Below, one piece after another: positions 51,796 to 62,508 of a DNA stretch of 64,000 bases; position 1 is the stretch's first letter, and each line of letters starts with the position of its first letter. A program made the position numbers and the translations under genes. Under the pieces are notes generated by a model. It did no database searches. It saw only the letters and a list, made by a program, of their open reading frames with translations, and was not told the DNA's origin. Source of the stretch: an uncultured Clostridia bacterium (lineage in GTDB: Bacteria; Bacillota; Clostridia; TANB77; CAG-508); the NCBI GenBank assembly GCA_934169575.1, contig CAKPOA010000003.1, forward strand, positions 1 through 64,000, in the 5' to 3' direction.

Positions 51796-52419
51796 TTGTT
51801 TTTTTTATATATTTTTATAGTGATTTTAATTCTGACAATGTTAATATTATTTTCTACAATAAAATTTGAATTTAATGATATTTTGATAAGTTTTCCTAAA
51901 AAAAATGGAAAATATATAAATAAGCAAAATAATGTAATTTTACAATTCTTTTTATTTGGAAAAATAAAGCTTTTTGCTAAAAATTTAAGTAATGTAAAAG
52001 TTGATGAAGAAAAATTTAACAAACAAATAAACAAAATAAGAAAAATAATGAAAGAAAAGAAATTAAAAAATATTGAGTTAACAAAAAATTTAAAATTATT
52101 AGATGTAAAATTAGAAAAAATGAATTTAAAAATTTTTTTAGGAGTAGAAGATGCAGCAATTACAGCTGTATTAATTGGAATTGTTTCAGGATTTGTAGCA
52201 ATCTTACTTGGTAGTAAAATGAATGATTTAAGTAAACAAAAATATTTTGTAGAACCTGTTTATAATAACAAAAATATTTTAAATATAAAATTTGATGGTA
52301 TAATTGCAATCAATATTAGACATATTATTATTATGATATTTAAAATTTTAACAAAAAGAAAGGAGAAGAAAAATGGCAGAACATCCTATAGAAGGTCTTA
52401 TGTTTACAGCAATGAATAG
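51796..52419 (+). CDS. ytfI: YtfI/DUF2953-like membrane protein
   Basis: A 207-residue protein beginning with a membrane helix (1-20, FFLYIFIVILILTMLILFS) and a second near 135-155. In endospore formers a DUF2953 gene regularly precedes ytfJ, as here, and is counted with sporulation genes; the biochemical role is unknown. I chose TTG 51796 because AAAGGTGA lies 5 bases upstream; a start 42 bases earlier lacks a site. The 3' end overlaps ytfJ by 47 bases in another frame, unusual in length for this genome. Confidence 0.7.
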   Translation: MFFLYIFIVILILTMLILFSTIKFEFNDILISFPKKNGKYINKQNNVILQFFLFGKIKLFAKNLSNVKVDEEKFNKQINKIRKIMKEKKLKNIELTKNLKLLDVKLEKMNLKIFLGVEDAAITAVLIGIVSGFVAILLGSKMNDLSKQKYFVEPVYNNKNILNIKFDGIIAINIRHIIIMIFKILTKRKEKKNGRTSYRRSYVYSNE

Positions 52420-52876
52420 CATAAAAGACATGATTGATGTAAATACAATAATTGGTGATCCAATACAAGCATCAAATGGAATTGTTGTAATCCCAATATC
52501 TAAGGTTTCATTTGGATTTGCAGCAGGAGGTAGTGAATTTAAAGGAGAAACAGTTGACGAATATAATAAAAAAGATAAAGATGAACAAATACAATATAGA
52601 TTACCATTTGGCGGTGGTGCTGGAGCAGGAGTAAGTATATCACCTGTAGCTTTTTTAGTAATACAAGGAAATGTTGTTAAATTGATGCCTGTAAACCATT
52701 CGACATCTTTTGACAGATTATTAGACTATATACCGGATTTATTTGAAAAATTAAATAATACAATGAATACTTGCATGCAAAACAAAAAAGATGCAACTGA
52801 TAAAATTATAAATCAGATGCAAAAAAAGTGTGAAAAAGAAATTAAGAAAGATGAAAAAATTGAAAATGAAGATTAA
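52373..52876 (+). CDS. ytfJ: GerW family sporulation protein YtfJ
   Basis: A 167-residue soluble protein of the YtfJ/GerW family, needed for normal spore germination in Bacillus. Diagnostic stretches are NTIIGDPIQASNGIVVIPIS, KVSFGFAAGGSEF and FGGGAGAGVSISPVAFLVI. A charged C-terminal tail (DKIINQMQKKCEKEIKKDEK) is extra. AAAGGAGAAG precedes the ATG, inside ytfI. Terminated by a strong hairpin. Confidence 0.9.
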   Translation: MAEHPIEGLMFTAMNSIKDMIDVNTIIGDPIQASNGIVVIPISKVSFGFAAGGSEFKGETVDEYNKKDKDEQIQYRLPFGGGAGAGVSISPVAFLVIQGNVVKLMPVNHSTSFDRLLDYIPDLFEKLNNTMNTCMQNKKDATDKIINQMQKKCEKEIKKDEKIENED

Positions 52877-52904
52877 AAATACAGTATTTTTTACTGTATT
52901 TTTT
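52875..52904 (+). terminator. Terminator of ytfJ
   Basis: AAAAATACAGTA and TACTGTATTTTT pair around a 5-nt T loop, followed by T residues; the left arm overlaps the stop codon. Confidence 0.85.
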
Positions 52905-52913
52905 GTATTTATC

Positions 52914-52942
52914 TTGATTTATAATTTTAGTTGTGGTATATT
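52914..52942 (+). promoter_or_regulatory. Promoter of rpe
   Basis: TTGATT (52914-52919) and TATATT (52937-52942) spaced 17 bp. Confidence 0.5.
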
Positions 52943-52969
52943 TCAATACGGGAAAGGAACGTGATAAAT

Positions 52970-53629
52970 ATGATTGAAATATCAACATCAATATTAAATA
53001 TGGAAAATGGGAAAGAAGCAGAAACAATATTTAATTTAGAAAAAGCACATACAGATTATTTTCATATAGATGTAATGGACGGGAAATTTGTTTCAAAGAA
53101 CACATATGATAAAATGTTAGAAAATAGTGGATATATAAAAAGAATATCAAATTTACCAATTGATGTTCATTTAATGGTTGAAGATGTAAAAAGTGCAATA
53201 AATGATTTTTTTAGTATTGAACCAAATATAATAACATTTCATTTAGAGGCTTGTAAAAATAACAATGAGGTATTTGAAAATATTAATTTAATAAAACAAA
53301 ATAATTGTCGAGTTGGAATAGCAATAAAGCCTGATACAAAAATTGATGAGATATATGAATTTTTGCCATATATACATATGTGTTTGGTAATGACTGTAGA
53401 ACCAGGAAAAGGTGGACAAACATTAATTACGGATATGATAGATAAAATTAGCAAGTTAAAAAATTATGTTACGAAAAATAAATTAGATATTGATATTGAG
53501 GCAGATGGAGGAATTAATTTAAAAACATATGAAAAAGTGAAAAATGCTGGTGCAAATATTTTAGTTTCAGGGACAGCTATTCTTATGGCAAAAGATTTTA
53601 AAATAATTATAGATGAATTAAAAAAATAA
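52970..53629 (+). CDS. rpe: Ribulose-phosphate 3-epimerase
   Basis: Interconverts ribulose-5-phosphate and xylulose-5-phosphate in the pentose phosphate pathway. A 219-residue TIM barrel with motifs FHIDVMDGKFV (metal/catalytic Asp and His), PIDVHLMVEDV, MTVEPGKGGQTLI and IEADGGINLKTYEK, then GTAI for phosphate binding. The gene has its own promoter. The ATG 52970 is preferred; a GTG three codons earlier is possible. AAAGGAA lies upstream. Confidence 0.93.
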   Translation: MIEISTSILNMENGKEAETIFNLEKAHTDYFHIDVMDGKFVSKNTYDKMLENSGYIKRISNLPIDVHLMVEDVKSAINDFFSIEPNIITFHLEACKNNNEVFENINLIKQNNCRVGIAIKPDTKIDEIYEFLPYIHMCLVMTVEPGKGGQTLITDMIDKISKLKNYVTKNKLDIDIEADGGINLKTYEKVKNAGANILVSGTAILMAKDFKIIIDELKK

Positions 53630-53640
53630 TTAAAATATAC

Positions 53641-53669
53641 TTGATAAAAATATATTAATTGTATATAAT
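53641..53669 (+). promoter_or_regulatory. Promoter of the Lon-type protease gene
   Basis: TTGATA (53641-53646) and TATAAT (53664-53669) with 17-bp spacing. Confidence 0.7.
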
Positions 53670-53707
53670 ACAATAAAAGAATAAGAAAAGAAAGATGGAG
53701 GTAACCA

Positions 53708-56092
53708 ATGAAGAACAAAAACGAAATCAGTTATAAAAACTTAAAAATGGTATGTGACCCAGAAATGTTTGGATTTGAAACAACAGAAAATTTGGAAACC
53801 ATTACAACAGGAATAGGACAAGATAGGGGTATAAAAGCATTAGAATTTGGGTTAAATGTAGATGTAAAAGGATATAATATTTATGTTGAAGGACCAAGTG
53901 GTGTTGGTAAAACAATGTATACTTTAAATTATTTAAAGAAAATAGCTAAAAAGAGAAAAGCTCCACATGATTGGTGTTATATATATAATTTTGATAATCC
54001 AAATGAGCCAATAGCAGTTGATTTACCTGCTGGGCAAGGAAAAGAATTTAAGGAAAGTATGGATGGCTTTATAAAAGAAATAAAAAAAGATATAAAAGGT
54101 ACTTTTGATAATGATGATTTTGAAAAAGAAAAAGCATTAATAAGACAAGAATATGAGGCTAAAAGAGAAGTTTTAATGAATAAATTAAGTGAAGAAACTT
54201 TGAAATTTGGTTTTCAAGTTAAATCTGCACAAAATGGTATTTATATGATGCCAGTTTATGAAGGTAAAGCTTTAAAAGAAGAAGAATTTGATAAATTAGA
54301 TGAAAATATAAAAAATGAGTATGAAGAAAAATCAAGTGTTGTTCAACAAATGATTATGGAAGTTATAACACAAATAAAAACTATAGAAAGAGAATCAGAT
54401 AATAAGATTTCTGAATGGCAATCTAATGTTGCTTTACTTACAGTAAATGTTCATATTAATTATTTGAAATCTAAATATAAAAGAAATAAAAAAATAAATA
54501 CATTTTTAAATGCTGTTAAAAATGATGTATTAAAAAATGTTCCAAAGTTTCTTGAAGAAGATAATACTCAGCAACAAGTACAAGTTAATCCTTTACAACA
54601 AACACCAGATCCATGCTTAAATTATAGAGTAAATTTATTTGTTGATAATAGTAATTTAGAAGGTGCTCCAATTATTATGGATACAAATTATACTTATAGC
54701 AATATGTTTGGAAAATTAGAATATGAAAATTATTATGGTGCTTTAAAAACAGATTATACAATGTTACAATCAGGGCTATTACAAAAAGCTAATGGTGGAT
54801 ATTTGGTATTACAAGCAAAAGATTTATTATTAAATCCAATATGTTATGATACTTTGAAAAAAGCTTTGAGAGTAAAAAAAACATCTATAGAAAATACAAT
54901 GGATCAACGTTCATCAATGGTAATGGTTTCTCTAAAACCAGAGGCTATTCCACTTAATTTGAAAGTAATATTAATTGGTGATGCAAATATATATTATAAT
55001 TTATTTTCATTAGATGAGGATTTTAGAAAATTATTTAAAATAAAAGTTGAATGGGAAGATGAAGCACCTTTTAATAAAGATAATGCAAATAGGCTTGCAA
55101 GTATAATACACAGTTATTGTGTTCAAGAAAGTTTGCCGGAGTTAGATAAATTTGCAGTTGCAAGATTAGTAGAATATTCATCTAAACTTGCTGGTGATCA
55201 ACAAAAAATGTCTACATTATTTAATGATATATTTGTTATAGTTGGTGAGGCAGCAACATGGGCCAAAATGTCAAGATCTAAAATTGTTACAGAAAATTTT
55301 ATTGAAAAAGCTTTAAAAGAAAGAAGAGAAAGAGTAAAAAAATATGATGAAAGATATGTTCAGATGATAAAAGAACAAAGTCTTTTAATTAATACAGATG
55401 GACAAAGAGTTGGTGAATTAAATGGTTTAACTGTAATGCAAATAGGTGATTATACATTTGGTAAACCAGCTAAAATTACAGTAAATACTTATACTGGAAA
55501 ACAAGGAATAATAAATATAGAAAGAGAAGTTGAACTTTCTGGTTCTACTCATTCAAAAGGGGTACTTATTCTATCTGGATTTTTAGGTGAAAGATTTGCA
55601 CAAGACATACCTCTTAGCTTAACCGCAAGTATTTGTTTTGAACAATTATATAATGGGGTTGACGGTGATAGTGCATCTAGTACAGAACTTTATGGATTAT
55701 TATCAAGTTTATCTGAAATTCCAATAAATCAAGCTATTGCGGTAACAGGTTCTGTAAACCAAAAAGGTGAAATACAACCAATTGGTGGTGTTAATGAAAA
55801 AATTGAAGGATATTTCCAAATTTGCAAAATAAGAGGTCTTGATGGTACACATGGTGTAATGATTCCAAAACAAAATGTTAAAAACTTACAATTATCAGAT
55901 GAGATTGTTGAAAGTGTAAAAAATGGTTTATTTAAAATTTATGCAATTTCTACAATTGATGAGGGAATTGAAGTTTTAACAGGTGTTCCAGCAGGTAAGA
56001 AAGATAGAAATGGCAAGTTCCCTGCAGGTACAATTAATTATTTAGTTTATGAAAAATTAAAAAAATATGGAGATGTAACCAGAAAGGAATAA
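53708..56092 (+). CDS. Lon family ATP-dependent protease (LonB/AAA_32 type)
   Basis: A 794-residue AAA+ protease. Walker A is EGPSGVGKTMY (62-69). A long helical, coiled-coil insertion spans about 140-300, and the C-terminal S16 protease domain has the Ser655 (DGDSAS) and Lys698 (GGVNEKIEG) dyad, 43 residues apart as in Lon. It lacks the N-terminal LAN domain of LonA and matches the AAA_32-containing group common in Clostridia. RBS GGAGG precedes the ATG, 7-8 bases ahead. It is followed by a prepilin-like gene four bases later. Confidence 0.92.
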   Translation: MKNKNEISYKNLKMVCDPEMFGFETTENLETITTGIGQDRGIKALEFGLNVDVKGYNIYVEGPSGVGKTMYTLNYLKKIAKKRKAPHDWCYIYNFDNPNEPIAVDLPAGQGKEFKESMDGFIKEIKKDIKGTFDNDDFEKEKALIRQEYEAKREVLMNKLSEETLKFGFQVKSAQNGIYMMPVYEGKALKEEEFDKLDENIKNEYEEKSSVVQQMIMEVITQIKTIERESDNKISEWQSNVALLTVNVHINYLKSKYKRNKKINTFLNAVKNDVLKNVPKFLEEDNTQQQVQVNPLQQTPDPCLNYRVNLFVDNSNLEGAPIIMDTNYTYSNMFGKLEYENYYGALKTDYTMLQSGLLQKANGGYLVLQAKDLLLNPICYDTLKKALRVKKTSIENTMDQRSSMVMVSLKPEAIPLNLKVILIGDANIYYNLFSLDEDFRKLFKIKVEWEDEAPFNKDNANRLASIIHSYCVQESLPELDKFAVARLVEYSSKLAGDQQKMSTLFNDIFVIVGEAATWAKMSRSKIVTENFIEKALKERRERVKKYDERYVQMIKEQSLLINTDGQRVGELNGLTVMQIGDYTFGKPAKITVNTYTGKQGIINIEREVELSGSTHSKGVLILSGFLGERFAQDIPLSLTASICFEQLYNGVDGDSASSTELYGLLSSLSEIPINQAIAVTGSVNQKGEIQPIGGVNEKIEGYFQICKIRGLDGTHGVMIPKQNVKNLQLSDEIVESVKNGLFKIYAISTIDEGIEVLTGVPAGKKDRNGKFPAGTINYLVYEKLKKYGDVTRKE

Positions 56093-56095
56093 AAA

Positions 56096-56698
56096 ATGAA
56101 TTTTAAAAGTAATAGAGGTATAACTTTAACAGCTTTAAGTGTTGCAGTAATTATAATTTTGATATTAACATCAACTATATTGTATAAATCAAAAAATAAA
56201 ATCGTAATGGAAAAATATGATAATTTATTAATTGATATTGATTCTATATCTGCAAAAATTGATGAATATTATAAAAACAATAATGAAGAGAATAATGATA
56301 TACCAACGGTCTGCGGATATCTTAACAAAGAGAATTTAAATAGTTTAATACAAAAGATTGCCACTAATAGAAAATGTGAACCTGCTAAATTTAATAATAG
56401 TATTTTAAACCCAAATGATTCAGATGAATATTATGTTATAAATTTGGAAGCACTAGATGGTTTAACTCTTAATTTTGGCTATGATTCTGAATATAAAAAT
56501 ATAAAATCATCAGGAAGTATATCATCTAATAATATAGAAAATGTGGAAACAAAAATATATATAATTAATAAAGCAACTCATCAGATTTATTATCCTTATG
56601 GTGCTATTTTAGATGGTTTACTATACTGTACAAATGAATTTGGGCAAAGTGTAACAGAAGAACAATTTAATCCAAATAAATTCATAAAGAACAACTAA
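56096..56698 (+). CDS. Prepilin-type N-terminal protein without Glu5
   Basis: A 200-residue protein whose N-terminus NRGITLTALSVAVIIILIL has the Gly-(I/F)-T-L cleavage site of type IV prepilins; a hydrophobic helix and a soluble domain follow. The residue five after cleavage is Ala, where Glu is standard, a form common in Clostridial GITLIAL-type proteins. It is coupled to the protease gene (4-base gap), unlike the MENASKAL proteins elsewhere in this window. A prepilin peptidase would be needed; none lies in the window. Confidence 0.7.
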   Translation: MNFKSNRGITLTALSVAVIIILILTSTILYKSKNKIVMEKYDNLLIDIDSISAKIDEYYKNNNEENNDIPTVCGYLNKENLNSLIQKIATNRKCEPAKFNNSILNPNDSDEYYVINLEALDGLTLNFGYDSEYKNIKSSGSISSNNIENVETKIYIINKATHQIYYPYGAILDGLLYCTNEFGQSVTEEQFNPNKFIKNN

Positions 56699-56785
56699 AG
56701 ATAATGAACAATGCTATAATTATGATGAAAAGAAATGGTTAAATGTTGTGTGATAAGATAAAGTTTTTGAAAAAATAAAAATATA

Positions 56786-56815
56786 GATGTGGTGATTTTG
56801 CCACATCCTTTTATT
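56786..56815 (+). terminator. Terminator after the prepilin-like gene
   Basis: GATGTGG and CCACATC (7 bp, loop TGATTTTG) followed by CTTTTATTTT. Confidence 0.8.
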
Positions 56816-56885
56816 TTGTATACCACTTGACTAAAAATAAAAAATATGATAACTTATATGGTATGAAAGGGAAAATAAGGTAAAT

Positions 56886-57497
56886 ATGAAAGAAGTTTGG
56901 AATTATTTTAAACAAAATATAAAAAATATAGTAACAGATTTAAAAAGTAAAGATAAAGAAAAAAGAAGAAAACAAATTCCTAATTTATTAACATTAACAA
57001 GAGGAATATTTGCACCGATTACAATAATACCAGCAGTAGCCAATAGACATATTTACATAGCTTTTATATTAATAGCAATATGTAGTTTAACAGATGCTTT
57101 TGATGGTTGGTATGCAAGAAAATATAATGCACAAAGTGAGTTCGGTGCATTACTTGATGCAATATGTGATAAAATATTTGTATTAACACTAGCATTTCCG
57201 CTTGTATTTGTATATCCAAGATGGATTTTTATAATTTTAATTTTAGAATTTATTATAGCAATAATTAATGTATATTCAAAACTAAAAGGAAATGATGCAC
57301 ATTCATCAATTACAGGAAAAATAAAAACTGTAATTTTAGATATATCAATAGCATTATGTTATTTAGACTTTATAGTAAATGTTCCAGAAGTATTAATGGG
57401 AATTTTGTCAATATTAACAAATATTTTACAATTGTTTAGTATTTATGGATATTTTAAAATTTATAAAATACAGAGTGCGGAAAAAAATGCGACATAG
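56886..57497 (+). CDS. pgsA: CDP-alcohol phosphatidyltransferase (PgsA-like)
   Basis: A 203-residue membrane enzyme with about five to six helices and the complete signature TDAFDGWYARKYNAQSEFGA followed by LLDAICD: D-x2-D-G-x2-A-R...G-x3-D-x3-D. It most likely transfers phosphatidyl to glycerol-3-phosphate (PgsA), but the substrate cannot be proven because cardiolipin synthases share the motif. ATAAGGTAAAT precedes the ATG. The stop lies within the downstream terminator. Confidence 0.85.
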   Translation: MKEVWNYFKQNIKNIVTDLKSKDKEKRRKQIPNLLTLTRGIFAPITIIPAVANRHIYIAFILIAICSLTDAFDGWYARKYNAQSEFGALLDAICDKIFVLTLAFPLVFVYPRWIFIILILEFIIAIINVYSKLKGNDAHSSITGKIKTVILDISIALCYLDFIVNVPEVLMGILSILTNILQLFSIYGYFKIYKIQSAEKNAT

Positions 57498-57514
57498 ATA
57501 TTGTGTCGTATTTT
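57482..57514 (+). terminator. Terminator between pgsA and radA
   Basis: AAAAATGCGACA and TGTCGTATTTTT pair with one G-U, and T residues follow. It overlaps the pgsA 3' end. Confidence 0.75.
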
Positions 57515-57539
57515 TAATCTAAAAATAAGGAGAAAAAAG

Positions 57540-58901
57540 ATGGCAAAAACAAATAAAACAGTATTTGTATGTAATGAATGCGGATATGAGAGTGCAAAAT
57601 GGCTTGGAAAATGTCCTGCATGTAATAATTGGAATACTTTTTTTGAACAAAAAGTAGATAGTTATATAGAAAAAGGTGTAAAAAAAACTAAACAAAGAAC
57701 AGAACCCAAAAAATTAAATTTATATGAGGCAAAAGAGGCTTCAAGAATTCATACAGGCATTGATGAATTAGATAGAGTTCTTGGAGGTGGATTAGTAAAA
57801 GGTTCTTTAGTATTACTTGGTGGTGAACCTGGAATTGGAAAATCAACATTAATACTCCAATTGTGTGATAAAATCGAGGGAGATGGAAATGTATTATATG
57901 TTTCAGGAGAAGAATCTGCTGAACAAATAAAAATTAGAGCAGATAGGCTTGGAATTAATAATGATAATATTTTGTTTTTAGGAGAAACTGATATTTCTAT
58001 AATAAATGATGAAATCACAAATATGAAACCTAAACTTGTTATAATTGATTCAATTCAAACAATGTATTCTGATGAACTTTCCGCTGCTGCGGGGAGTGTA
58101 AGTCAAGTAAGAGAAATAACAGCTCAAATAATGAGGGTTTGTAAATCACAAGGAATTACAACAATAATTATAGGTCATGTTACAAAAGATGGAAATATAG
58201 CAGGCCCAAGAGTTTTAGAACATATGGTTGATACAGTTTTATATCTAGAAGGGGAAAGGTTTTTTTCATATAGAATGCTAAGAAGTGTAAAAAATAGGTT
58301 TGGCTCTACTAATGAACTTGGGATGTTTGAAATGAAAGGTGAGGGGTTATGTGAGATTATAAACCCATCTGATATTCTTATTTCAGAAAGAGATGGAAAT
58401 CCTTCAGGCTCTTTGGTTGTTGCGACAATGGAAGGTACTAGAGCTATGCTTGTAGAACTTCAAGCATTAACTACTCAAAGTGTTTATGGAATACCAAAAA
58501 GAACTGCGAATGGAATTGATTTTAATAGATTAGTTGTTTTAATAGCTGTTCTTGAAAAAAGAGCACATATGATGATTGGTGGTCAAGATATTTATTTAAA
58601 TGTTGTTGGTGGTATGAGAATTAATGAACCTGCAATTGATTTGGGAATTTGCTGTGTTTCTGCTTCAAGTTTTAAAAATGTTTCAATTCCTAAAGATACA
58701 GTTGTTATGGGAGAAGTTGGTCTTACCGGAGAAGTTAGAAGAATTAATATGATAGAAAAACGCCTTAAAGAAGCGGAAAAGTTAGGGTATAAAACTTGTA
58801 TAATTCCTGAAAATAATAGAAAATATTTAGAAAACTCATATGATATGAAAATTATTGGAGTTAAAAATATTGGAGAAGCATTAAAAGCTTTAGGAATGTA
58901 A
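57540..58901 (+). CDS. radA: DNA repair protein RadA
   Basis: A 453-residue RecA-like ATPase for recombination intermediates. N-terminal zinc finger CNECGYESAKWLGKCPACNN, Walker A GGEPGIGKSTL, the RadA KNRFGSTNELG motif, and a Lon-like C-terminal domain (GEVGLTGEVRRINMIEKRLK). The ATG at 57540 follows AAGGAG; upstream in-frame codons would run through the pgsA terminator. Co-directional with hrcA 61 bases later. Confidence 0.96.
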   Translation: MAKTNKTVFVCNECGYESAKWLGKCPACNNWNTFFEQKVDSYIEKGVKKTKQRTEPKKLNLYEAKEASRIHTGIDELDRVLGGGLVKGSLVLLGGEPGIGKSTLILQLCDKIEGDGNVLYVSGEESAEQIKIRADRLGINNDNILFLGETDISIINDEITNMKPKLVIIDSIQTMYSDELSAAAGSVSQVREITAQIMRVCKSQGITTIIIGHVTKDGNIAGPRVLEHMVDTVLYLEGERFFSYRMLRSVKNRFGSTNELGMFEMKGEGLCEIINPSDILISERDGNPSGSLVVATMEGTRAMLVELQALTTQSVYGIPKRTANGIDFNRLVVLIAVLEKRAHMMIGGQDIYLNVVGGMRINEPAIDLGICCVSASSFKNVSIPKDTVVMGEVGLTGEVRRINMIEKRLKEAEKLGYKTCIIPENNRKYLENSYDMKIIGVKNIGEALKALGM

Positions 58902-58962
58902 TTAGATAAAAACATTGAATTTAAAAAAGATTTGTGATATATTAATTAAAGAGGTGGAAAAA

Positions 58963-59964
58963 ATGGATGAGAGAAAAAGAAAAATATTACAAGCAATAAT
59001 TGAGGAATATATTAATTTGGCTGAGCCTGTTAGTTCAAATTCATTAATTAATAAATATGATTTAAATTGTAGTAGTGCAACAATAAGAAACGAAATGGCT
59101 GAACTTGAAAAACAAGGTTATTTAGATAAAGTTCATACATCAAGTGGAAGAATACCATCTGCAAAAGGATATAGATTTTATGTTGATGAATTAATGCAAG
59201 ATGATAGAATAAGTTTAGAAGAAATAAAATATATAAGTGAAAAACTAGAAACTAAGGTACATGAAATAGAAGATTTAACTAAAATAACTGCAACTACAAT
59301 TTCAGAAATAACACATTATACTGCTGTTACAATTGGTCCTAGAGCAACAGACCAAATTATAAAAGAACTAAAATTTGTATTACTTGGAGAAAGAATGGTA
59401 TTAGCAGTTATAATGACAGATTCTGGAATGGTTAAAGAAACAATTATTAAATTTGATGAAGATGTATCAAATAAACAAGTTGAAACAATAAATTATATGT
59501 TCAATAATAAACTAAAAGGTCAACCTATTGAGAAGATTGATAAACCATTAGAAGAATATTTGATAAATGAAATGTCAGATTCTGTTAGAGTTATAAGACC
59601 TATTGTTGAACAATTAAAAAAGGCTTTATTTGATGAAAAATATTATTTAGAAGGGGCAAGAAGAGAATTAGAATTACCAGAATTTAATAGTTTAGAAGTT
59701 GCTAAAAATTTTATGAGTATAATTGATACTAAAGAGGTTATAGCTGATATGTTAAACTCAGGTTTTGCTGAAGATATCAATATTTATATTGGCGAAGAAA
59801 ATGAAAAAAAAGAATTAAAAGATTTTAGTGTAGTTACATTTAAACATAAGGTTGATAATAAAGATATGGGGACAATTGGTATAATAGGACCTAAAAGAAT
59901 GGATTATTCTAAGGTTATTTCAGTAATGAAATATATAAATAAAAAATTAAATAAAAAAAATTAG
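58963..59964 (+). CDS. hrcA: Heat-inducible transcription repressor HrcA
   Basis: A 333-residue repressor. N-terminal winged helix (ERKRKILQAIIEEYINLAEP and SSATIRNEMAELEKQGYL), then SSGRIPSAKGYRFYVDEL and the C-terminal dimerisation/GAF-like domain with GARRELELPEF. It binds CIRCE and is stabilised by GroEL. The two CIRCE copies just downstream, the first overlapping its stop codon, show it governs the grpE-dnaK-dnaJ genes. ATG 58963 follows AGAGGTGG; the in-frame upstream stretch lacks a site. Confidence 0.96.
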   Translation: MDERKRKILQAIIEEYINLAEPVSSNSLINKYDLNCSSATIRNEMAELEKQGYLDKVHTSSGRIPSAKGYRFYVDELMQDDRISLEEIKYISEKLETKVHEIEDLTKITATTISEITHYTAVTIGPRATDQIIKELKFVLLGERMVLAVIMTDSGMVKETIIKFDEDVSNKQVETINYMFNNKLKGQPIEKIDKPLEEYLINEMSDSVRVIRPIVEQLKKALFDEKYYLEGARRELELPEFNSLEVAKNFMSIIDTKEVIADMLNSGFAEDINIYIGEENEKKELKDFSVVTFKHKVDNKDMGTIGIIGPKRMDYSKVISVMKYINKKLNKKN

Positions 59965-59987
59965 CAAAAACTATTGACAAGTGCTAA
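59961..59987 (+). promoter_or_regulatory. CIRCE operator 1 overlapping hrcA stop and the -35 of grpE
   Basis: TTAGCAAAA-N9-AAGTGCTAA fits TTAGCACTC-N9-GAGTGCTAA at 7 of 9 positions in each half. The N9 spacer holds most of a TTGACA (59974-59979), and the left half contains the hrcA stop codon. A -10-like TGTAAT/TAATAT lies at 59995-60002. Confidence 0.75.
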
Positions 59988-60010
59988 AAAAAGGTGTAAT
60001 ATATATAAAG

Positions 60011-60037
60011 TTAGCAAACAAAACATAAGAGTGCTAA
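60011..60037 (+). promoter_or_regulatory. CIRCE operator 2 in the grpE leader
   Basis: TTAGCAAAC-N9-GAGTGCTAA: right half identical to consensus, left half 7/9. It begins 23 bp after operator 1 and just after the -10. Confidence 0.9.
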
Positions 60038-60081
60038 AAACGAAAGAGGTCGTAAGCCTTTTAGAAAGGAAGATGTGGAAA

Positions 60082-60576
60082 ATGGCAGAAAATGAAGTTA
60101 AATCAGAAGAAAAAGAAGATGTAAAAAAAGACGAAAAAACAGAATTACAATTAAAACAAATAGAGCTTGATGAATTAAATGACAGATATAAAAGAGTATT
60201 TGCAGAATTTGAAAATTACAAAAAAAGAACAAAAAAAGAAAAAGAAAACTTATATAATTCAGTACTTGGGGATATAATATTAAATATGTTACCATTAATT
60301 GACAACTTAAATATGGCCGTTAATGCAGAATGTAAAGATGAGGATTATAAAAAAGGAGTTGAACTTGTTCAAAAACAATTTAATAACTTTTTATCAAAAC
60401 ATAATGTAGAAGAAATACCTGCATTAGGTGAAATATTTGATCCAAGTGTACATGAGGCTGTAAGTAGTGTACAAGATTCTGAAAAACAAGCACAAGAAAT
60501 TGTACAAGAATACAGAAAAGGTTACAAAATAGGTTCAAAAGTTTTAAGACATTCAATGGTTGTAGTAAACCAATAA
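60082..60576 (+). CDS. grpE: Nucleotide exchange factor GrpE
   Basis: A 164-residue ADP/ATP exchange factor for DnaK. Acidic/Lys N-terminal arm (about 1-35), then the coiled coil DRYKRVFAEFENYKKRTKKE and the C-terminal beta domain with EIFDPSVHEAVSSVQ and YKIGSKVLRHSMVVVN. ATG 60082 is preferred, with GAAAGGA upstream; ATG 60073 (three residues longer) is too near. First gene of the CIRCE-controlled operon. Confidence 0.95.
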   Translation: MAENEVKSEEKEDVKKDEKTELQLKQIELDELNDRYKRVFAEFENYKKRTKKEKENLYNSVLGDIILNMLPLIDNLNMAVNAECKDEDYKKGVELVQKQFNNFLSKHNVEEIPALGEIFDPSVHEAVSSVQDSEKQAQEIVQEYRKGYKIGSKVLRHSMVVVNQ

Positions 60577-60600
60577 AAATATAAGATAAAGAAAGGATGA

Positions 60601-62445
<1,845 letters not shown>

Positions 62446-62455
62446 TATACTACAA

Positions 62456-62486
62456 ATAAATAGCGGAGTTTTTCCGCTCTTTATTT
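62456..62486 (+). terminator. Hairpin between dnaK and dnaJ
   Basis: AGCGGA and TCCGCT stem with a T-rich loop, followed by CTTTATTT. It may reduce DnaJ relative to DnaK. Confidence 0.65.
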
Positions 62487-62508
62487 GATGGTGAAAGTGA
62501 GGATAAAA

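Noticed and set aside
59974..60081. N-terminal extension of GrpE by 36 codons
   Set aside because: It would run through both CIRCE sites and the promoter, has no RBS, and is not in the family.
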